DNA of 64,000 nt. Source: DATKUK01 sp035530655 (GTDB taxonomy: Bacteria > Planctomycetota > Phycisphaerae > UBA1845 > DATKUK01). A program made the translations under genes and the position numbers. The notes below the pieces were generated by a model. It made no database searches and was not told the origin of the DNA. It was given only the letters and a program-made list of their open reading frames with translations. Location: positions 18,013 to 82,012 of the forward strand of contig DATKUK010000086.1 in assembly GCA_035530655.1 (NCBI GenBank), in the 5' to 3' direction. Of the stretch, positions 33,844 to 42,100 are shown piece by piece. How positions within the stretch are numbered: position 1 is the stretch's first letter; each line of letters starts with the position of its first letter.

Positions 33844-34956
33844 ATGGAACTTTGCCACAGCACGCCGTTACGCGGCCAGCACGTTGAACTGGGCGCCAAG
33901 ATGGTGCCCTTCGCCGGTTGGGAGATGCCTGTGCAGTATTCGCAGGGCATTCTGGCCGAGCATCGCCACACGCGTGAGAAGGTTTCACTCTTCGACACGT
34001 GTCATATGGGGCAGTTTGTCGTCACGGGCGGCCACGCCGGGGTCGATCTGGGTCGACTGGTCAGCAGCGGTGTCGAACGGCTTGAGGTGGGCGCGTGTAA
34101 GTACGGACTGTTGCTGGACGATCACGGGGGGATCATCGACGACACCATTGTGGCCCGCTTGGCGCAGGACCGGTTCCTGGTGGTAGTGAATGCCGGCACG
34201 CGTGAGGGTGATGCTGAGTGGATCGGCGAACACCTGTCGGCGGGCACGGGCTTTGAGGATCAATCGACGGCGATGGGCAAGTTGGATCTGCAAGGGCCGT
34301 GTTCGATGCAAGCGCTGCAACCCCTGTGTCGGCACGACTTGCGTGGTTTGCGGTACTTTCGTTGCGTGCAGGCCGAGGTGTGTGGCTTCGACGCGCTGGT
34401 CAGTCGTACCGGATACACGGGTGAGCTGGGGTACGAGATCTACGTCGCTGCCGAGTGCGTGACGAAGGTGTGGGCGGCGCTGTTGGAGCTACCCGAGGTC
34501 GAACCGGCTGGGCTCGGGGCTCGCGACACCTTGCGACTTGAAGTCGGATATCGTCTTTACGGTCAGGACATGGACCGGGAGCGAACACCGCTCGAGGCCG
34601 ATCTGATGGATAGCGTCGAGTTGGGCAAGGAGTTCATCGGTCGCGAGGCCTTGCAGCGGCAGATGGCGGCTGGCGCGAACGAGAAACTTGTGGGATTTGT
34701 GATGTCGGGTCGGCGGGCCGGTCGCCACGGATTCACCATTCTGGCCGACGGCGAGGACGTGGGTAAGGTTACCAGCGGCTCGTTCGCCCCGAGCCTGGGA
34801 GTGGCCGTCGGAATGGGATACGTGCGGGGCGATCGGGCATGGCAGGAGGGCGACGCGCTGGCGATCGCAATCGGCTCGCAGACGTTGCCGGCGAAGCTGA
34901 CCCGTCCGCCGTTTTACGGGCGTGGCACGGCACGAATGAAAACAACAGGTCCATGA
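33844..34956 (+). CDS. gcvT: aminomethyltransferase, glycine cleavage T protein
   Basis: A 370-residue tetrahydrofolate-dependent T protein, which takes the aminomethyl group from lipoyl-GcvH, releasing ammonia and 5,10-methylene-THF. The start STPLRGQHVELGAKMVPFAGWEMPVQYSQGI is diagnostic, followed by SLFDTCHMGQF, VNAGTREGDAEW, SRTGYTGELGYEIYV and GLGARDTLRLEVGYRLYGQDM, with conserved Asp and Arg at the folate site. ATG 33844 matches the usual N-terminus; the reading frame is open to 33739 but the added residues are not GcvT-like. First gene of the gcv-lip cluster. Confidence 0.95.
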   Translation: MELCHSTPLRGQHVELGAKMVPFAGWEMPVQYSQGILAEHRHTREKVSLFDTCHMGQFVVTGGHAGVDLGRLVSSGVERLEVGACKYGLLLDDHGGIIDDTIVARLAQDRFLVVVNAGTREGDAEWIGEHLSAGTGFEDQSTAMGKLDLQGPCSMQALQPLCRHDLRGLRYFRCVQAEVCGFDALVSRTGYTGELGYEIYVAAECVTKVWAALLELPEVEPAGLGARDTLRLEVGYRLYGQDMDRERTPLEADLMDSVELGKEFIGREALQRQMAAGANEKLVGFVMSGRRAGRHGFTILADGEDVGKVTSGSFAPSLGVAVGMGYVRGDRAWQEGDALAIAIGSQTLPAKLTRPPFYGRGTARMKTTGP

Positions 34957-34968
34957 AACACAGGAGCA

Positions 34969-35358
34969 ATGAACGTGGTTCCGGCTGATTGCAGGTATAC
35001 CAAGGAGCATGAGTGGGTTCGCATCGACGGAGGTCTGGCTGTAGTGGGCATAACCGACTACGCTCAGAAGGCGTTGGGGGACATCACCTACATAGAGCTG
35101 CCTGTAGACGGTCGGCAGGTGAAGCAGTCTGAGGAGTTCGCCGTGATCGAGTCGGTCAAAGCGGCGGCAGACATCTACGCGCCGCTGTCCGGGCGTGTGG
35201 CTGAAGCCAATCAATCCCTGGTGGAATCGCCGGAGATTGTGAATGAAGACCCGCACCAAGCTGGGTGGATCTGCAAGCTGGCGGAGTTTGATCGCGCCGA
35301 GCTGGACAATCTGCTTTCTCCCGAGCAGTATGAGGCGCTCTTGAAGGAGCTTGGATAG
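34969..35358 (+). CDS. gcvH: glycine cleavage H protein
   Basis: A 129-residue lipoyl carrier protein. YTKEHEWVRIDGGLAVVGITDYAQKALGDITYIELP is the classic N-terminal half, and the lipoylated lysine is in FAVIESVKAAADIYAPLSG. The C-terminal helix ELDNLLSPEQYEALL closes the fold. It shuttles the aminomethyl arm between GcvP and GcvT. The ATG follows the gcvT stop by about ten bases, and its own stop codon abuts the gcvPA start with no gap. Confidence 0.96.
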   Translation: MNVVPADCRYTKEHEWVRIDGGLAVVGITDYAQKALGDITYIELPVDGRQVKQSEEFAVIESVKAAADIYAPLSGRVAEANQSLVESPEIVNEDPHQAGWICKLAEFDRAELDNLLSPEQYEALLKELG

Positions 35359-36687
35359 GTGTTCATTGCCAACACCGAGCAGCAGCGCGACCAGATGCTC
35401 GAGGCCATCGGCCTGAGGAGCGTGGAGGATCTGTTCGCGGGCATTCCTCGCGAGCAGCGGGCGCGTTCGTTCGACCTGCCGCCGGGTCGATCCGAGTTCG
35501 AGGTCCGCGATCACCTTCGGCGTCTGGCCGAAAAGAACGCCGTCAATCTGGTCAGCTTTCTGGGCGCGGGTTTCTACGACCACTTCATCCCTGCCGCGGT
35601 GGATGCTCTGGTGGGCCGGAGTGAGTTCTACACCGCGTACACGCCGTACCAACCCGAGATCTCGCAGGGCATCCTCCAGGCCCTGTACGAGTATCAGTCC
35701 TGCATTTGCCGCCTGACCGACATGGAGGTGTCCAACGCGTCGTTATATGACGGCGGCACCGCTTTGTACGAGGCGGCGATGATGGCCTTGCGAGTGACGG
35801 GGCGAGAGAAGATCGTCCTGGCGGGCGGTGTGAGCCCGATCTACCGCAACATGATTGACTGCTATACGGCCAACCTGGCGATTGACTTGGATGAGGTTCA
35901 GCCAGAGGGTGGGGCGATTGACCACGATCGGTTGAGCGACCACGTCGATGGGCGGACGGCGGCGGTCATCTTTCAGAATCCGAGTTTTTTCGGTGTGGTT
36001 CAGGATCTGACCGAGCCGATCAAGAGGGTCCATCAGGCTGGAGCCCTGGCGATCGTGTCCTTCTATCCGGTTGCGGCTGGGTTGATCAAGAGCCCTGGCA
36101 GCATGGGGGCCGACATCGTGACCGGCGAAGGGCAGAGCTTGGGTATTCCCTTGTCGTTCGGCGGTCCTTACCTGGGTTTCATGGCCGTGAGCAAGAAGCT
36201 GGTGCGTAAGATGCCGGGCCGTATCTGCGGTCGTACAACCGACAACCGGCAGCGACAGGGCTTCGTGCTCACGCTTCAGGCGAGGGAGCAGCACATCCGT
36301 CGCGAGAAGGCCACCTCCAACATCTGCACCAACCAGACGCTTTGCGCGTTGCGCTCGCTGGTGTACATGACCTTGTTGGGGCGCGAGGGCCTGGGCGAGC
36401 TGGCCCGTCTTTGCGCCGCCAAGGCGACGTACGCCAAGCAGCGTCTGGCCGAGATTCCTTCGGTTCGGATCGACATGACGCTGCCGACGTTTAATGAGTT
36501 CGTGGTTCATCTGCCGCGCGATGCGGCTGCGGTCGTTGGCGATCTGATCGACAAGGGCTTTGCGGCGGGCTTTCCGCTGGGCCGGTACTACTCGAGCATG
36601 CAAAACGATCTGCTGGTGGCCGTTACCGAGAAGCGGACGAAGGAACAGATCGGCGCGTTGGCCGAGGCTTTGGAGGGCGTGCTGTGA
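35359..36687 (+). CDS. gcvPA: glycine dehydrogenase (decarboxylating) subunit 1
   Basis: The 442-residue N-terminal-type half of the split P protein, found in many bacteria in place of a single GcvP. FLGAGFYDHFIPAAVDALVGRSEFYTAYTPYQPEISQGILQALYEYQS is typical, as are NASLYDGGTALYEAAMMA and GPYLGFMAVSKKLVRKMPGRICGRT, REQHIRREKATSNICTNQTLCAL. The PLP lysine is on subunit 2. The start is GTG 35359, immediately after the gcvH stop; the last four bases overlap gcvPB. Confidence 0.95.
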   Translation: MFIANTEQQRDQMLEAIGLRSVEDLFAGIPREQRARSFDLPPGRSEFEVRDHLRRLAEKNAVNLVSFLGAGFYDHFIPAAVDALVGRSEFYTAYTPYQPEISQGILQALYEYQSCICRLTDMEVSNASLYDGGTALYEAAMMALRVTGREKIVLAGGVSPIYRNMIDCYTANLAIDLDEVQPEGGAIDHDRLSDHVDGRTAAVIFQNPSFFGVVQDLTEPIKRVHQAGALAIVSFYPVAAGLIKSPGSMGADIVTGEGQSLGIPLSFGGPYLGFMAVSKKLVRKMPGRICGRTTDNRQRQGFVLTLQAREQHIRREKATSNICTNQTLCALRSLVYMTLLGREGLGELARLCAAKATYAKQRLAEIPSVRIDMTLPTFNEFVVHLPRDAAAVVGDLIDKGFAAGFPLGRYYSSMQNDLLVAVTEKRTKEQIGALAEALEGVL

Positions 36688-38126
36688 AGCTAATCTTCGA
36701 GAGAAGCCAGCCCGGCCGGCGCGGCGTGCGCCTTCCCGAAGTGGACGTGCCCACCGAACCCGATTTGCCGGCGTCGCTTCGCCGAGAATCGCCGCCGCCG
36801 CTGCCGGAGGTGTCGGAGTTGGATGCGGTACGGCACTTCACGGAGTTGAGCACGCGCAACGTGGGCGTGGACAGCATCTTCTATCCGCTCGGCTCGTGCA
36901 CGATGAAGTACAACCCGAAGCTGTGCGATCGCGTCGCCAACTACGAGGGCTTTGCGGCCCTGCACCCGCTGCTTCCGCAGCTTCGTTTAGGCGGCATGCT
37001 GACACAGGGCGCCTTGGCCGTGCTGTACGAGACCGAGCGGCTGCTGGCGGAGATCGTGGGCATGCCGGCGGTGACCATGCAGCCGCTGGCCGGCGCACAC
37101 GGCGAACTGACCGGCATCATGCTGATTGCAGCCTATCACCGGGCCCGCAAAAACAAGAAGCGCAAGATCATCGTGCCCGATTCGGCCCACGGGACCAACC
37201 CGTCGAGTGCCGCCATCGGCGGATTCGAGGTGGTCACGGTCGGCACGGACAGACAGGGCAACATGGACCTGAAGGCATTGGCCGAGGCCATCGACGACAC
37301 GGTAGCGGGCGCGATGTTGACCGTCCCGAGCACGCTGGGGCTCTACGATCCGGACATCGTCAAGGTCGCCGAGATGATCCATGACGTGGACGGGTTGATG
37401 TACTGCGACGGGGCGAACCTCAACGCCATCCTGGGCAAGGTCCGACCGGGTGATATCGGTTTTGATGTGGTGCACATCAATCTGCACAAGACGTTCGGCT
37501 CGCCGCACGGTGGCGGCGGGCCCGGGGCCGGCCCGGTGGGTGTGTCCAAGAAGCTGCTGCCGTACCTGCCGACGTCGGTGGTAATCAGGCGCGACGACGG
37601 CACGTACGCGCTGAAGTACGATCTGCCCGATTCGATCGGCTACATTGCGCCGTTCTACGGCAGCTTCGGCGTGATCCTTCGGGCGTATGGCTACATTCTG
37701 CTGCAGGGCCGGGAAGGTCTGATCCGCGTTGCGGAGAACGCCGTGCTCAACGCGAACTACGTCATGCACCGACTGAAAGATCATTACGACCTGCCGCACG
37801 ACCGCGTGTGCATGCACGAGTGCGTGTTCTCCGCCAGCCGGCAGAACAAGCGCGGCGTCCATGCGATCGATGTGGCCAAGGCCTTGCTGGACCGAGGGTT
37901 TCATCCGCCGACGGTGTGTTTCCCGCTTATCGTGCCCGAGGCGTTGATGATCGAGCCGACGGAGACAGAGTCCAAGGAAATGCTCGACGCCTTCTGCGAC
38001 GCGATGATCGAGATCGCCGAGCAGGCCGAAAGCCAACCGGACGTCCTCAAGGCTGCCCCAACCACCACACCGGTTGGTCGGCTGGACGAGGTGGCTGCGG
38101 CACGCAACATGGATCTTTCGGCGTAA
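36684..38126 (+). CDS. gcvPB: glycine dehydrogenase (decarboxylating) subunit 2
   Basis: The 480-residue PLP-bearing half of the split P protein, which decarboxylates glycine and transfers the residue to lipoyl-GcvH. YPLGSCTMKYNPKL, QPLAGAHGELTGIML, IVPDSAHGTNPSSAAIGGF and HINLHKTFGSPHGGGGPGAGP (PLP lysine) are all present. The start is GTG 36684, overlapping the gcvPA stop in GTGA. Length is normal. The complete T-H-P1-P2 set means only the shared dihydrolipoyl dehydrogenase (L protein) is missing from this cluster. Confidence 0.96.
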   Translation: MKLIFERSQPGRRGVRLPEVDVPTEPDLPASLRRESPPPLPEVSELDAVRHFTELSTRNVGVDSIFYPLGSCTMKYNPKLCDRVANYEGFAALHPLLPQLRLGGMLTQGALAVLYETERLLAEIVGMPAVTMQPLAGAHGELTGIMLIAAYHRARKNKKRKIIVPDSAHGTNPSSAAIGGFEVVTVGTDRQGNMDLKALAEAIDDTVAGAMLTVPSTLGLYDPDIVKVAEMIHDVDGLMYCDGANLNAILGKVRPGDIGFDVVHINLHKTFGSPHGGGGPGAGPVGVSKKLLPYLPTSVVIRRDDGTYALKYDLPDSIGYIAPFYGSFGVILRAYGYILLQGREGLIRVAENAVLNANYVMHRLKDHYDLPHDRVCMHECVFSASRQNKRGVHAIDVAKALLDRGFHPPTVCFPLIVPEALMIEPTETESKEMLDAFCDAMIEIAEQAESQPDVLKAAPTTTPVGRLDEVAAARNMDLSA

Positions 38127-38254
38127 ACCCTTTTCCGAAAGCAGGTTACGCATGTTGGCTGCGGCACGGTAGTCTGCGGTACCCATGGGCCGATGCAAGG
38201 GCTACGCTAACAATGGGTTGCCGCAATCTGCGGCGCCGAACGGTGCGTGAGCGG

Positions 38255-39121
38255 ATGACCAGCAGTGCGACAACCTATGCCGTCTCGTCCGAGAGGAAGC
38301 CTCCGTGGCTTCGTGTGCGCCATCCGCGGTGCGCGCAGACCCGCGAGGTGTGGCGTCTGTTGCAGGAGTTGGATCTGAATACGGTCTGCCAGTACGCGGC
38401 CTGCCCCAATGTGGCTGAGTGCTTCGCGAGAGGAACGGCCACGTTCATATTGATGGGATCGGTCTGCACCCGCCGGTGTCGGTTCTGCAACGTGGCCCAA
38501 GCGTCACCGCAGCCGCTTGATCCGACAGAAGGCGAACGAATCGCGGAAGCCGCCCGTCGTATGAAGCTGCGGTATCTGGTGCTGACGTCGGTGACGCGCG
38601 ACGACCTGCCCGATGGTGGCGCCGAGCACTGGGCGGCTGTGATTCGCGCGGTCAGGGCGCGTCTTGCGGAACTCGCGGTCGAGGCGTTGATTCCCGATCT
38701 TAGCGACTTGAGCGACGTACTTGCCGCGGGTCCAAGTGTGCTGGCTCACAACATCGAGACCGTGCCGCGACTGTATCCGATGGTCCGCCCGCAGGCCGAC
38801 TACGAACGCTCGTTGAACGTGCTGGCGCGGGCCAAGCGCATACGTCCGGACGTCGTCACCAAGTCGGCGATCCTGGTGGGACTTGGCGAGACCGAGGATG
38901 AGGTTCTGGGGGCCTTAGTGGACTTGCGGCAGGTGGGTTGCGATCGGGTTGTGTTGGGTCAGTACCTGCGGCCGACGCGGGAACACGTTCCGGTGGCGGA
39001 GTTCGTCACGCCCGAGCAGTTCGACCGGTTTGCCGAACAGGCACGGCAGATGGGGTTTTCGTGGGCGCTGGCGGCCCCGCTGGCGCGCAGCTCCTATCAT
39101 GCTGCCGAGGCCGGGCCATGA
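38255..39121 (+). CDS. lipA: lipoyl synthase
   Basis: A 288-residue radical-SAM enzyme that inserts two sulfurs into octanoyl groups on carrier proteins such as GcvH. KPPWLRVRHP is the conserved start. The auxiliary cluster motif is CQYAACPNVAECF (C-x4-C-x5-C), and the radical-SAM motif is CTRRCRFCNVA (C-x3-C-x2-C). VLAHNIETVPRLYPMVRP and the C-terminal RSSYHA, whose serine binds the auxiliary cluster, are intact. I chose ATG 38255; ATG 38213 is in frame. The stop overlaps lipB (ATGA). Location after gcvPB links cofactor supply to the glycine cleavage complex. Confidence 0.94.
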   Translation: MTSSATTYAVSSERKPPWLRVRHPRCAQTREVWRLLQELDLNTVCQYAACPNVAECFARGTATFILMGSVCTRRCRFCNVAQASPQPLDPTEGERIAEAARRMKLRYLVLTSVTRDDLPDGGAEHWAAVIRAVRARLAELAVEALIPDLSDLSDVLAAGPSVLAHNIETVPRLYPMVRPQADYERSLNVLARAKRIRPDVVTKSAILVGLGETEDEVLGALVDLRQVGCDRVVLGQYLRPTREHVPVAEFVTPEQFDRFAEQARQMGFSWALAAPLARSSYHAAEAGP

Positions 39122-39792
39122 AGCCGAAGTTGCTGGTCTGTCGGCCTGGCGTCGTGCCATACCACGAGGCGCTGGAGATTCAGAACCAGCTTCGCCGGCG
39201 GCGTGCCGACGGCCTGGTCCACGACGTACTTCTGCTGCTGGCGCACCCGCCGGTTTTCACGCTCGGCCGGTCGGGCAGGGCTGAGCACCTGCTTGTGTCG
39301 CGCCCCGACATTGAACTGGTGCGCACGAACCGCGGGGGCGATATCACATACCACGGTCCGGGACAGGCGGTGGGGTATCTGATTCTGGATTTGACCGAGT
39401 TGTACATGGATTTGAGGCGACTTTTCCGGGACATCGAAGCGGCGATCATCGACGCGCTGGGCACGTTTGGGATTAGCGCCGGGCACGACGAGCGGTACAC
39501 GGGCGTATGGGTGGGGCGTGACAAGATCGCCGCGATCGGGCTGGGGGTCCGCCGATGGGTAACGATGCATGGCTTCGCGCTCAACGTGAGCGGCGACCTG
39601 GCGCCATTTGATGCGATCGTCCCGTGTGGCCTGACCGACCGAGGGGTGACGTCGATGCAGCGTTTGGGCTGCGATGCCTCGATGGAGCAGGTGTACGCGG
39701 CGCTGGCGGATGCGTTTGCGCGTCGCCTGGGTTACACGCTGTCTTCGGCGCGTGTCGACGATCTGCTGCAAACGGCGTTCGAGGCGAGTTAG
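39118..39792 (+). CDS. lipB: octanoyl-[acyl carrier protein]:protein octanoyltransferase
   Basis: A 224-residue LipB, which moves octanoate from ACP to the target lysine of GcvH before LipA acts. VHDVLLLLAHPPVFTLGRSG, RTNRGGDITYHGPGQAVGYLILDL, DKIAAIGLGVRRWVTMHGFALNV (catalytic-site lysine) and IVPCGLTDRGVTSM (catalytic cysteine) are present in order. The start ATG 39118 overlaps the lipA stop by four bases, as expected for coupled translation. The 3' end overlaps the convergent TerB/HEAT gene by four bases. Confidence 0.95.
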   Translation: MKPKLLVCRPGVVPYHEALEIQNQLRRRRADGLVHDVLLLLAHPPVFTLGRSGRAEHLLVSRPDIELVRTNRGGDITYHGPGQAVGYLILDLTELYMDLRRLFRDIEAAIIDALGTFGISAGHDERYTGVWVGRDKIAAIGLGVRRWVTMHGFALNVSGDLAPFDAIVPCGLTDRGVTSMQRLGCDASMEQVYAALADAFARRLGYTLSSARVDDLLQTAFEAS

Positions 39793-40670
39793 ATGGCCGG
39801 GTTGTAGTGGCCCTGCCCCTTTTCGCGCCACCACTGTCGGGTTGCGGCGGCACCGGACGGCCCGCGCTCGAGGTCCTGGCCGATCAGCCTGCCCAACGCC
39901 TCGGCGGCAGCGCCTCGCAACGGGGCGTTGCTCAGTTCGTTGTCCTGGTCGCCCAGGCCCAGCAGCTCGGCCAGATAGTAGACCGCTCGGCGGTCACCCA
40001 GTTGCCCCAAGAGCTGGGCGATGATGACGCGGAAGCCCGTAACGTCGGGGCATTGCTCGGGAACCCGGTAACTCTCAAAAGCCCGGATAAGCGGGATCAC
40101 CGCCGGCGACCCAAGTTCGAGGAACCGTGTGGCCCGCTCTGCGGGGTCAGCCCACTCGGCGAGGTGGAGATAGAACTGCTCGATCAGCTCTTCAGCCTGC
40201 TCGACCTTCGAAGGCTGGGGCGCCTGCGCCGCCGGTGCGGCGGCGTCTGGCGGCGGGTGTGGGTCGCCGGTTCTCTCGGGCTGCCGCGCTCGGATTCGCT
40301 CGGCCTTGAGCAAGGCCTCTTCGTAGAGTTCCTGCCAGCTCTGGTCGACCAGGCCTAGTCGTTGCCCCATGTCCACCAGCAGCCTCTGCTCGTCGGGACT
40401 GACCTGGCCGTCGATGGCCGCCGTCACCACCATGAGTTCGAGCGTGGCACGTCGGCCCTGCTCGTCGGCAGGTAGGTCGAGCTGCTGGCCGGTGCCAACC
40501 TCTCTGACCAGCCGGTGCAGTTCCTGATCGTCGATGTGAAGACGTCGCTGGATCCGGTCGATCAGGCGCTTCTCCGCGTCGGTGACCTTTCCATCGGCCA
40601 GCACCGTCACGAGAAGGGCTTTCATGTACCCAGAGGCGGCCGCATCTGCTTCGCCTGTGTGCTCATTCAT
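39789..40670 (-). CDS. TerB-like/HEAT-repeat protein
   Basis: A 293-residue cytoplasmic protein of two parts. Residues about 10-120 form a TerB (tellurite-resistance-like) helical domain: MKALLVTVLADGKVTDAEKRLIDRIQRRLHID and a second acidic pair AAIDGQVSPDEQRLL, the metal-binding-like D-G-x-x-x-x-x-E motif repeated. A Pro/Ala linker (130-155) follows. The C-terminal part has HEAT-like repeats (RFLELGSPAVIPLIRAFES, VIIAQLLGQLGDRRAVYYLAELLG, APLRGAAAEALGRLIG). It lies 24 bp downstream of sucC on the same strand. Function unknown; probably a scaffold. Confidence 0.7.
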   Translation of the reverse strand: MNEHTGEADAAASGYMKALLVTVLADGKVTDAEKRLIDRIQRRLHIDDQELHRLVREVGTGQQLDLPADEQGRRATLELMVVTAAIDGQVSPDEQRLLVDMGQRLGLVDQSWQELYEEALLKAERIRARQPERTGDPHPPPDAAAPAAQAPQPSKVEQAEELIEQFYLHLAEWADPAERATRFLELGSPAVIPLIRAFESYRVPEQCPDVTGFRVIIAQLLGQLGDRRAVYYLAELLGLGDQDNELSNAPLRGAAAEALGRLIGQDLERGPSGAAATRQWWREKGQGHYNPAI

Positions 40671-40694
40671 TGGTGTCCGACTCCTATCTGCTGA

Positions 40695-41861
40695 TTATAC
40701 GGCCTGACAGACCTTTCTGGCTGCGTCGGTCAGGTCGGCTGCTGTCTGCAACGTGGGCAGGGCTGTAGCGGCCTCGGCGAGCATCTGCCGGGCCTTCTCG
40801 ACGTTGGTACCCTCCAGTCGGACCACGACGGGCACCTCAAAGCCGACCTGGTTGCCCGCGGTGATGAGGGCCTCGGCGATCGTGTCGCACTTGGCAATGC
40901 CGCCGAAGATATTGACGAGCACGCCCTTGACCTTGGGGTCGGCAAGGATGATGCGGAACGCTTCTATGGCTCCCTCGGCGGTCACGGAGCCGCCCACGTC
41001 GAGGAAGTTCGCGGGCTCGCCTCCGTGGAGCTTAATGATGTCCATGGTCGCCATGGCCAGCCCCGCGCCATTGACCAGACACCCGATATTGCCGTCCAGA
41101 CTGATGTAGGAGAGGTCGAACTGCTTGGCCCGTAGTTCGTTGGGGTCCTCTTCGGCTGGATCGAACATCTCTTGAAGGTCTTTGTGTGCGAACAGGGCGT
41201 TATCGTCGAAGTTGAACTTGGCATCGATGGCCCAGATCTTCCCATCCGGAGCGCATATGAGGGGATTGATTTCGGCCAGACTGCAGTCTTTCTCCAAAAA
41301 GAGCTTTGCCAGTCGAGTCATAATGGGCACGGTCTGTTTGAGTTGATCGCCGCGCATGCCAATCGCCAAAGCCAACTGACGGGCCTGGAAGCTCTGGAGG
41401 CCGAGGTGCGGATGCAGCCAGGCTTTGTGGATGGCCTCGGGCTTGTCGCGTGCGACCTGTTCGATTTCGACGCCCCCTTCGGCGCTGGCCATCATCACAG
41501 GACGGTTGCGGACGCGATCGACCACGATGCCGAGGTAGTACTCCTTCTCGATATCGACCGCGGTGGCCAATAGGATTTTGCGCACCTTGACGCCCTGCGG
41601 GCCGGTCTGCACGGAGACCATTGGCTTGCTGAAAATCCGTCGGCAGTCCTGTTCGGCCTGTTCGGCTGTGCGGACAAGCGTTACGTAGCCCGCCTTTCCG
41701 CGACCGCCTGCGTGGACCTGGGCCTTGACGACCACCTGTGGGGCGGCGAGGCGCTGGAACGCGTCGACGGCCTCGTCGGCACTGGCAATGATCGTATCGG
41801 TTGGCACGGGAAGTCCTGCCTGTCGCAGCAGCGCTCTGGCCTGGTATTCGTGGATCTTCAT
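40695..41861 (-). CDS. sucC: succinyl-CoA ligase beta subunit
   Basis: A 388-residue ATP-grasp subunit that with SucD interconverts succinyl-CoA and succinate with substrate-level phosphorylation. MKIHEYQARALLRQAGLPVP, VVKAQVHAGGRGKAGYVTLV, LAEINPLICAPDGKIWAIDAKFNFDDNALF, GCLVNGAGLAMATMDIIKLHGGEPANFLDVGG and LVNIFGGIAKCDTIAEALI are all present. ATG 41861 is supported by GGGAGC upstream. The gene that follows is a TerB/HEAT protein rather than sucD, so the alpha subunit must be encoded elsewhere. Confidence 0.94.
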   Translation of the reverse strand: MKIHEYQARALLRQAGLPVPTDTIIASADEAVDAFQRLAAPQVVVKAQVHAGGRGKAGYVTLVRTAEQAEQDCRRIFSKPMVSVQTGPQGVKVRKILLATAVDIEKEYYLGIVVDRVRNRPVMMASAEGGVEIEQVARDKPEAIHKAWLHPHLGLQSFQARQLALAIGMRGDQLKQTVPIMTRLAKLFLEKDCSLAEINPLICAPDGKIWAIDAKFNFDDNALFAHKDLQEMFDPAEEDPNELRAKQFDLSYISLDGNIGCLVNGAGLAMATMDIIKLHGGEPANFLDVGGSVTAEGAIEAFRIILADPKVKGVLVNIFGGIAKCDTIAEALITAGNQVGFEVPVVVRLEGTNVEKARQMLAEAATALPTLQTAADLTDAARKVCQAV

Positions 41862-41945
41862 GGTTTGCTCCCTAACACGCCGTAGGTGAAGGAGTTGCGG
41901 AACAGTGTAACCCCGGACGCACGGCGAGCAACCCCCGTCTGAGGC

Positions 41946-41964
41946 GGCTGGCAGGATGCCAGCC
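41946..41964 (+). repeat. hairpin repeat in the sucC-gltA intergenic region
   Basis: GGCTGGCA-GGA-TGCCAGCC, a perfect 8-bp stem with a three-base loop, sits between the divergent sucC and citrate synthase genes. Its design (short perfect arms around a purine triplet loop) is the same as that of the GGCGGGT-GAA-ACCCGCC elements in and after imuB, so it may belong to the same class of dispersed palindromes. Confidence 0.6.
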
Positions 41965-42100
41965 AGCGGGGGCCGACGCCTTCGGATTGCCAGGCAGGAT
42001 ATTCTTCACAACCGAAGCGGCTAGCGGTACCATCTTCGCCGTGGGCCGTTCATCTCATTGTTTCGTCGAACGCAGGTGCGTTGAGAAAGGAGTGTCACGT

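Noticed and set aside
37808..38254. 149-codon upstream extension of lipA
   Set aside because: It overlaps the end of gcvPB in another frame and has no LipA similarity; the family start KPPWLRVRHP lies after ATG 38255.
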